From contig JAZUQN010000092.1 of NCBI GenBank assembly GCA_045605745.1, forward strand, positions 1 through 17,434: 17,434 bases of DNA, written 5' to 3'. Position 1 is the stretch's first letter. The number at the start of each line of letters is the position of its first letter. The translations under genes were made by a program, and so were the position numbers. Source of the DNA: SIG710 sp045605745. GTDB lineage: Bacteria; Bacillota; Clostridia; Oscillospirales; CAG-272. Under the pieces are notes generated by a model that was not told the DNA's origin, did no database searches, and was given only the letters and a program-made list of their open reading frames with translations. This document shows, piece by piece, positions 14,102-17,434 of the stretch.

Positions 14102-15571
14102 TTATTCGGTAATTTCTGCCATCTCGGTATCTTCAACAGGATTTCTTCCAAGCTCTTCGTTCATCCTTGCAAGAGTCTTTTTGTCAAGGTTATAAACAAG
14201 ACCAAGACCGATAAACTGCATAAGCGCAGAAGCAAGGAACAGAATTGCAACCAATGTGCGAAGCTCAACTGCAAAATCCCAAGGAAGCAGATTTACATCT
14301 ATCATTGCTGCGCCTGTTTCGGGATCAACAGCATTATTAACATATCCCATACTCTGCATAATAATGAGAGCAACTGCAGGGCCTATACCCTGAGCAAGCT
14401 TACGGAAGAAGGAATGAAGCGAATATACAACGCCCTCTTCTCTCTTTCCGGTTTTCCATTCATTATAGTCGATAGCATCGCCCATCATCGCCCAGGATAC
14501 TGTTGAATAAATACCAAGGCCAAGGCTATAGACAAGCTGGCAGAGTATATAAATTATGAGGTCAAGATTTGTGTTGTCGGGAATAATGATAAAAAGGCCG
14601 AGACCACCGATGATAGAGCATATTGCACCAACTACAGCAAGCTCCTTTTTACCGTATTTTTCAACCATCTTTCGAGCAAGAGGTGTGAAAACCACGATTG
14701 GTATCATGGCAAAAAGCTGAACGATTCCCGAAATTTCTGTGTTCTTAAAATAGATCTGAAATGTAACCGAAACAGCAGTGGCAGCACCCTGCATACCAAT
14801 AAACATACCCATTGCCGCAAGGGTTGCACCAACAGCAGGACGATTGTGAATAAAGTTTCCGAGTGCCTCAAAAACATTGAATTTGGGCTGATCTTCGTTT
14901 ACCTTTGTTTCTGTTTCAACTCTGATCTCGGTATTTTTGATCATGAACTGGAAGCATATAAAGCCAAGAACGCCCATCACAAGAGCTGCAACAAAAACCA
15001 TGTTTCCGTTGAGAGATTCATCCTCGTTATAAATGAGGAATGGGAGAATAACCATTGGAAGCATATTTCCAACCATTGAGCCAACCGAACGCCAAGCAGA
15101 AAGTGATGCTCTGTCCGCTGTTTTGTTTGAGATCACTGAAAGCAGCGAGCCGTAGGGGACATTTGCGATTGTATAAAATGCATCCCAAACAACATAGCCG
15201 GCAATGAAGATTATAAATTTAGCCCATACTGGTGCACCCGGAAAGGGGAGGAAGCAGCAAGCGCCGCCAACTATAAGACCTATAGAGCCAACCCAGATAT
15301 ACTGAAGGAATTTATTTCTCTTGTATGTATGGCGGTCTGCATCGATAATTGAACCGATAAGCGGGTCATTGATGGCATCCCAAACCTGCACTATGATAAG
15401 CAGCAGTGAATACCAAGCACTCATGCCCATTACCTGTGTCCAGAAAAGTGCCATTGTACCCTTGAGTGCAAAGCTCATGTTACAACCGAGATCACCTGCG
15501 GCATATGCTATACTGTCTCGTATGCCAAAGGGGCGAGAGCCTTTTTCATTTGTGAGTTTTTCTTTTTTCAT
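14102..15571 (-). CDS. GPH-family (MelB-like) glycoside:cation symporter
   Basis: Imports a glycoside, pentoside or hexuronide with Na+ or H+ across the cytoplasmic membrane. Length 489, about 12 membrane helices. Seen: DSIAYAAGDLGCNM (19-32) matching the helix I GD motif, and VWDAINDPLIG (63-73), the GPH signature whose two acidic residues (Asp65, Asp69) correspond to the MelB cation-site aspartates; RNKFLQYIW (85-93) continues the conserved loop. These place it in the MFS-related MelB/UidB/XynP group. ATG at 15571 with AGAGG 8 bases upstream. First gene of an operon with the GH2 enzyme; the divergent AraC regulator is 235 bp away. Substrate is inferred only as a beta-glycoside matching the hydrolase. 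Confidence 0.95.
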   Translation of the reverse strand: MKKEKLTNEKGSRPFGIRDSIAYAAGDLGCNMSFALKGTMALFWTQVMGMSAWYSLLLIIVQVWDAINDPLIGSIIDADRHTYKRNKFLQYIWVGSIGLIVGGACCFLPFPGAPVWAKFIIFIAGYVVWDAFYTIANVPYGSLLSVISNKTADRASLSAWRSVGSMVGNMLPMVILPFLIYNEDESLNGNMVFVAALVMGVLGFICFQFMIKNTEIRVETETKVNEDQPKFNVFEALGNFIHNRPAVGATLAAMGMFIGMQGAATAVSVTFQIYFKNTEISGIVQLFAMIPIVVFTPLARKMVEKYGKKELAVVGAICSIIGGLGLFIIIPDNTNLDLIIYILCQLVYSLGLGIYSTVSWAMMGDAIDYNEWKTGKREEGVVYSLHSFFRKLAQGIGPAVALIIMQSMGYVNNAVDPETGAAMIDVNLLPWDFAVELRTLVAILFLASALMQFIGLGLVYNLDKKTLARMNEELGRNPVEDTEMAEITE

Positions 15572-15636
15572 TTTCGTTTCCTCTTTCTGATTTTAGTTAA
15601 AAATTAGGGTTAAGGGGTGCGAAATTCTCTGATATA

Positions 15637-15667
15637 ATTATAACTCACATCTGAGGATAGGGTGAGT
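15637..15667 (-). promoter_or_regulatory. Promoter of the transporter-GH2 operon with overlapping inverted repeat
   Basis: On the minus strand TATAAT (15637-15642) is a perfect -10, but the hexamer 17 bases upstream, TCACCC (15660-15665), is a poor -35, as expected for an activator-dependent promoter. ACTCAC (15643-15648) and GTGAGT (15662-15667) form a perfect 6 bp inverted repeat with a 13-base spacer. It covers the spacer and the -35 position, so a bound protein would directly affect polymerase. The divergent AraC protein is the natural candidate, though AraC proteins more often use direct repeats. Confidence 0.55.
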
Positions 15668-15718
15668 AATATTTTAATCTATTTTTGTATTATTTTAATT
15701 TTATTTCAAAAAATATTG

Positions 15719-15747
15719 TTGTATTCGTTAAAACTATGTGCTATAAT
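15719..15747 (+). promoter_or_regulatory. Promoter of the AraC-family regulator
   Basis: TTGTAT (15719-15724), a 17-base spacer and TATAAT (15742-15747), with TGC directly before the -10, giving an extended -10 motif. The -35 is weak. The palindrome AAACGTTT (15775-15782) lies in the expected leader and could be a regulatory site, but it is short. Confidence 0.7.
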
Positions 15748-15806
15748 ACCAGTATAAATTGTTCAGATTGCAAAAAACGTTTGAAATGAATGGGGTGTAA
15801 TGTATT

Positions 15807-17039
15807 GTGCCATTAGGTATAGAATTCAAATTTTTAAAAGATGTTCTTAAAAAATGCCATATTTCCATTTCTATTCATTCTCCTCTCGAAAAGGCAGATG
15901 AGCTTATCGACCCAAAGCTTAAAGATATTTTGGGAGTTGAATTTGATAAGGATCTGCTTATAAAAGACTATCTTGGAGATATTGAGCCGCGGACCCGCTA
16001 TAGGATAACTGACAGCTTTAAGCTTAGCCACATATATTTTCTTTTTCCCACAACAGATGCGAGAAATCTAATTTACATCGGTCCCTTTCTTTCTTCATCT
16101 CAAAACGAGAACGATATTATGGAGCTTGGCGAAAAAATGAAAATTGAGCCTATGACACAGAAATATGCCGGAGAATACTATCAGGGATTGCCGGTTCTAT
16201 CTGAGGGGGATAATGTTTTTGCAGTTATAGATACGTTTTGTGAGCACATTTGGCACAGCCCGTCATTTGCTATTGTTGATGTTGATAAGCATGAAGCTTT
16301 TCCTTCTTCACAAATAAATTATATCACAAAAAATAATGATTTTGATGATGTAATGGCAAAGGTAAATATAATGGAACGTCGTTACGCCTTTGAAAATGAG
16401 CTTATGCAGGCTGTTTCTCTTGGTCAACAGCATAAGGCAGAGCTGCTTATGTCGGCCATTGGAGAATACAGCTTTGAAAAGAGAGTTTCGGACCCTGTCA
16501 GAAATGCAAAAAACTATAGCATTATAATGAACACGCTTCTGAGAAAGGCAGCTGAGGACGGGGGGGTTCATCCTATATATATAGATCGCTTGTCATCGGG
16601 ATTTGCTGAAAGGATAGAGGGCATTAAAAGCATCGGAGAAAATGCAGAGCTTATGAAGGAGATGTTTTCAGAATATTGCAGGCTTGTTTATAAACACTCG
16701 ATAAAAAAATATTCGCCAATAGTTCAAAAAGCCGTGCTTTTAATTGAATCTGATTTTTCGGCAGAGCTGTCGCTTAGTGCTCTGGCAGAAAATCAGGGTA
16801 TAAGTGCGGGGTATCTTGCAACAGTGTTCAAGAGAGAGACGGGAAAAACAGTTTCCGAACATATAAGAGATAGGCGAATCAAGCACGCAAAGTATCTTTT
16901 AAGAACAACCAATTTGCAGATACAAACCATAGCCTTGCACTGCGGAATAATGGATGTGCAGTATTTCTCCAAAATATTCAAAAAAACGGTTGGCAAAACA
17001 CCAAAGGAATATAGAGAATCTCAAAAGAACCGTGATTAA
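15807..17039 (+). CDS. AraC-family transcriptional regulator
   Basis: A DNA-binding regulator of 410 residues, probably controlling the divergent transporter-GH2 operon. The C-terminal AraC/XylS domain (about 303-405) has two helix-turn-helix units: LSLSALAENQGISAGYLA (321-338) and QIQTIALHCGIMDVQYFS (371-388), followed by the typical FKKTVGKTPKEYR (391-403). The first 300 residues form a sensory region without a recognisable cupin motif; RNAKNYSIIMNTLLRKAAE (232-250) and GGVHPIYID (252-260) are a pattern I recognise from other Firmicutes AraC proteins. The start is GTG at 15807, because a TAA lies three codons upstream and GGGGTG is 9 bases upstream. The ligand is unknown; no two-component receiver domain is present. 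Cysteine 18, 145, 291 and 379 show no obvious metal motif. Confidence 0.94.
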   Translation: MPLGIEFKFLKDVLKKCHISISIHSPLEKADELIDPKLKDILGVEFDKDLLIKDYLGDIEPRTRYRITDSFKLSHIYFLFPTTDARNLIYIGPFLSSSQNENDIMELGEKMKIEPMTQKYAGEYYQGLPVLSEGDNVFAVIDTFCEHIWHSPSFAIVDVDKHEAFPSSQINYITKNNDFDDVMAKVNIMERRYAFENELMQAVSLGQQHKAELLMSAIGEYSFEKRVSDPVRNAKNYSIIMNTLLRKAAEDGGVHPIYIDRLSSGFAERIEGIKSIGENAELMKEMFSEYCRLVYKHSIKKYSPIVQKAVLLIESDFSAELSLSALAENQGISAGYLATVFKRETGKTVSEHIRDRRIKHAKYLLRTTNLQIQTIALHCGIMDVQYFSKIFKKTVGKTPKEYRESQKNRD

Positions 17040-17099
17040 AGTTAAATGTATACCTTATAAATTTTGATTTGTCGGGGAGATGTGTTTTCACAAACAAGA

Positions 17100-17154
17100 G
17101 CACACTGCGATTTTTCTGTGGGACAATCGGTTATCACAGACGAGAGCAGTGTGC
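17100..17154. repeat. Stem-loop 1 of the right-edge cluster
   Basis: GCACACTGC (17100-17108) pairs perfectly with GCAGTGTGC (17146-17154). Inside, TCTGTG (17115-17120) pairs with CACAGA (17135-17140), extending it to a long imperfect hairpin. No U-tract follows on the plus strand. Confidence 0.75.
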
Positions 17155-17166
17155 GGTACGATACAC

Positions 17167-17200
17167 CCTTATTGCGCCGGTGCTTTTTGGCGCAATAAGG
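17167..17200. repeat. Stem-loop 2 of the right-edge cluster
   Basis: CCTTATTGCGCC (17167-17178) and GGCGCAATAAGG (17189-17200): 12 bp perfect arms, 10-base loop. No U-tract on either side. Confidence 0.85.
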
Positions 17201-17223
17201 AAGAACAGAGTGATGCACAGCTC

Positions 17224-17274
17224 CCTTAGAAAATGCAGCGTTGCATTTTCGCAGGAGCGTTGGTAGCGCTAAGG
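17224..17274. repeat. Stem-loop 3 of the right-edge cluster (branched)
   Basis: GAAAATGCA (17229-17237) pairs with TGCATTTTC (17242-17250) around a 4-base loop. Next to it AGCG (17256-17259) can pair with CGCT (17267-17270). An outer stem CCTTAG (17224-17229) with CTAAGG (17269-17274) can enclose the module; it shares one base (17229) with the inner hairpin and two with the AGCG/CGCT helix, so not all helices can be complete at once. Confidence 0.7.
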
Positions 17275-17283
17275 AAAGGAGTC

Positions 17284-17312
17284 CTTAGAGGAAAACGGCG
17301 TTTTCCTCTAAG
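17284..17312. repeat. Stem-loop 4 of the right-edge cluster
   Basis: CTTAGAGGAAAAC (17284-17296) and GTTTTCCTCTAAG (17300-17312): 13 bp perfect arms with loop GGC. No U-tract follows. Confidence 0.9.
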
Positions 17313-17321
17313 TGCGCTTTC

Positions 17322-17347
17322 GTGTCTTTGGCGCATACCAAAGACAC
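17322..17347. repeat. Stem-loop 5 of the right-edge cluster
   Basis: GTGTCTTTGG (17322-17331) and CCAAAGACAC (17338-17347): 10 bp perfect arms with a 6-base loop. An alternative helix TGCGC (17313-17317) with GCGCA (17331-17335) would exclude it. Confidence 0.85.
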
Positions 17348-17364
17348 TGCCATGCGGCATGAGC

Positions 17365-17413
17365 AAAAAAGAAGAAACAGCTGCCTATCTGATAAATCGG
17401 ACAGTTATTTCTT
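17365..17413 (-). terminator. Imperfect stem-loop with minus-strand U-tract (stem-loop 6)
   Basis: The arms 17372-17385 and 17399-17413 pair over about 14 positions with one wobble, one mismatch and one bulge. Read on the minus strand the 3' arm is followed by CTTTTTTG (17364-17371), so it could end a leftward transcript arriving from outside the window. Confidence 0.45.
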
Positions 17414-17434
17414 TAACACTGTATATTAAACACT

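Larger units (their letters stand above)
17040..17434. other. 395 bp gene-free region rich in stem-loops
   Basis: No frame here shows protein-like composition or a ribosome binding site. From 17100 to 17413 it contains a tight series of inverted repeats, listed separately, covering most of the bases. Only the last has a U-rich flank, on the minus strand. The density differs from the other intergenic gaps in this window, which hold one or two hairpins each. It could be a non-coding RNA, a mosaic repeat element or a degenerate mobile element. Confidence 0.7.

Noticed and set aside
14012..14506. Plus-strand open frame of 164 codons over the transporter 3' end
   Set aside because: It crosses the intergenic hairpin and then runs antisense to membrane helices of the symporter; no supporting signals.
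15771..15790. CcpA-binding cre site before the AraC gene
   Set aside because: The AAACGTTT palindrome has the central CG but lacks the TG and CA ends of the cre consensus.
17069..17266. 65-codon open frame in the right-edge region
   Set aside because: It reads straight through three stem-loops, has no ribosome binding site at a useful distance and has an unbiased composition.
17100..17413. CRISPR array or tRNA in the hairpin cluster
   Set aside because: The stem-loops differ in sequence and spacing, so there is no direct repeat-spacer pattern; no segment has the length or conserved loops of a tRNA.
17100..17413. Insertion sequence or MITE with terminal inverted repeats
   Set aside because: I found no matching terminal inverted repeats or flanking target-site duplication for the block as a whole, and no transposase; left open only as a repeat of unknown type.

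Overview
This 17.4 kb window looks like chromosomal DNA from a low-GC Gram-positive bacterium of the class Clostridia, most likely a saccharolytic gut commensal (Oscillospirales or a related order; this rank is inference). The grounds are the block rpmH-rnpA-yidD-yidC-jag-mnmE, consensus sigma-A promoters, strong AGGAGG-type ribosome binding sites, frequent GTG starts, and a transporter/glycoside hydrolase/AraC cluster of a kind common in gut Firmicutes.

Left part (1-4253), minus strand: a conserved housekeeping operon read right to left. A perfect-consensus promoter (4081-4109) drives rpmH (ribosomal protein L34, missed by simple ORF finding), rnpA (RNase P protein), yidD, yidC, jag/khpB and mnmE, the last cut by the left edge. 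Stem-loops lie between rpmH and rnpA and between jag and mnmE and may set stoichiometry. The flank where dnaA and the replication origin often sit instead carries holA (DNA polymerase III delta subunit), transcribed divergently from its own extended -10 promoter.

Middle part (4260-11747): holA; a 1007-residue fused ABC ATPase/FtsX-like permease of MacB type with an exceptionally large extracytoplasmic region; a perfect bidirectional terminator; pepF (M3 oligoendopeptidase F) on the minus strand with a perfect-consensus promoter; a divergent lipoprotein of unknown function; and a second bidirectional terminator.

Right part (11748-17039): a sugar-use cluster. A GPH-family (MelB-like) symporter and a GH2 glycosidase form a minus-strand operon; an AraC-family regulator is divergent from it. 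The shared 235 bp intergenic region holds both promoters and an inverted repeat lying across the operon promoter. The likely logic is: the regulator senses a glycoside, the transporter imports it, and the apparently cytoplasmic GH2 enzyme hydrolyses it. The substrate cannot be read from the sequence.

Right edge (17040-17434): no credible gene, but a dense cluster of at least six stem-loops with arms of 9-14 bp, several able to form competing pairings and nearly all lacking a terminator U-tract. This is the least explained part of the window and the best candidate for an undescribed repeat element or structured RNA. Other points worth checking are a glutamate in YidC where family members have the groove arginine, a roughly 100-residue Met/Lys-rich tail on the GH2 enzyme, and GTG starts embedded in ATG-TGA start-stop sequences.
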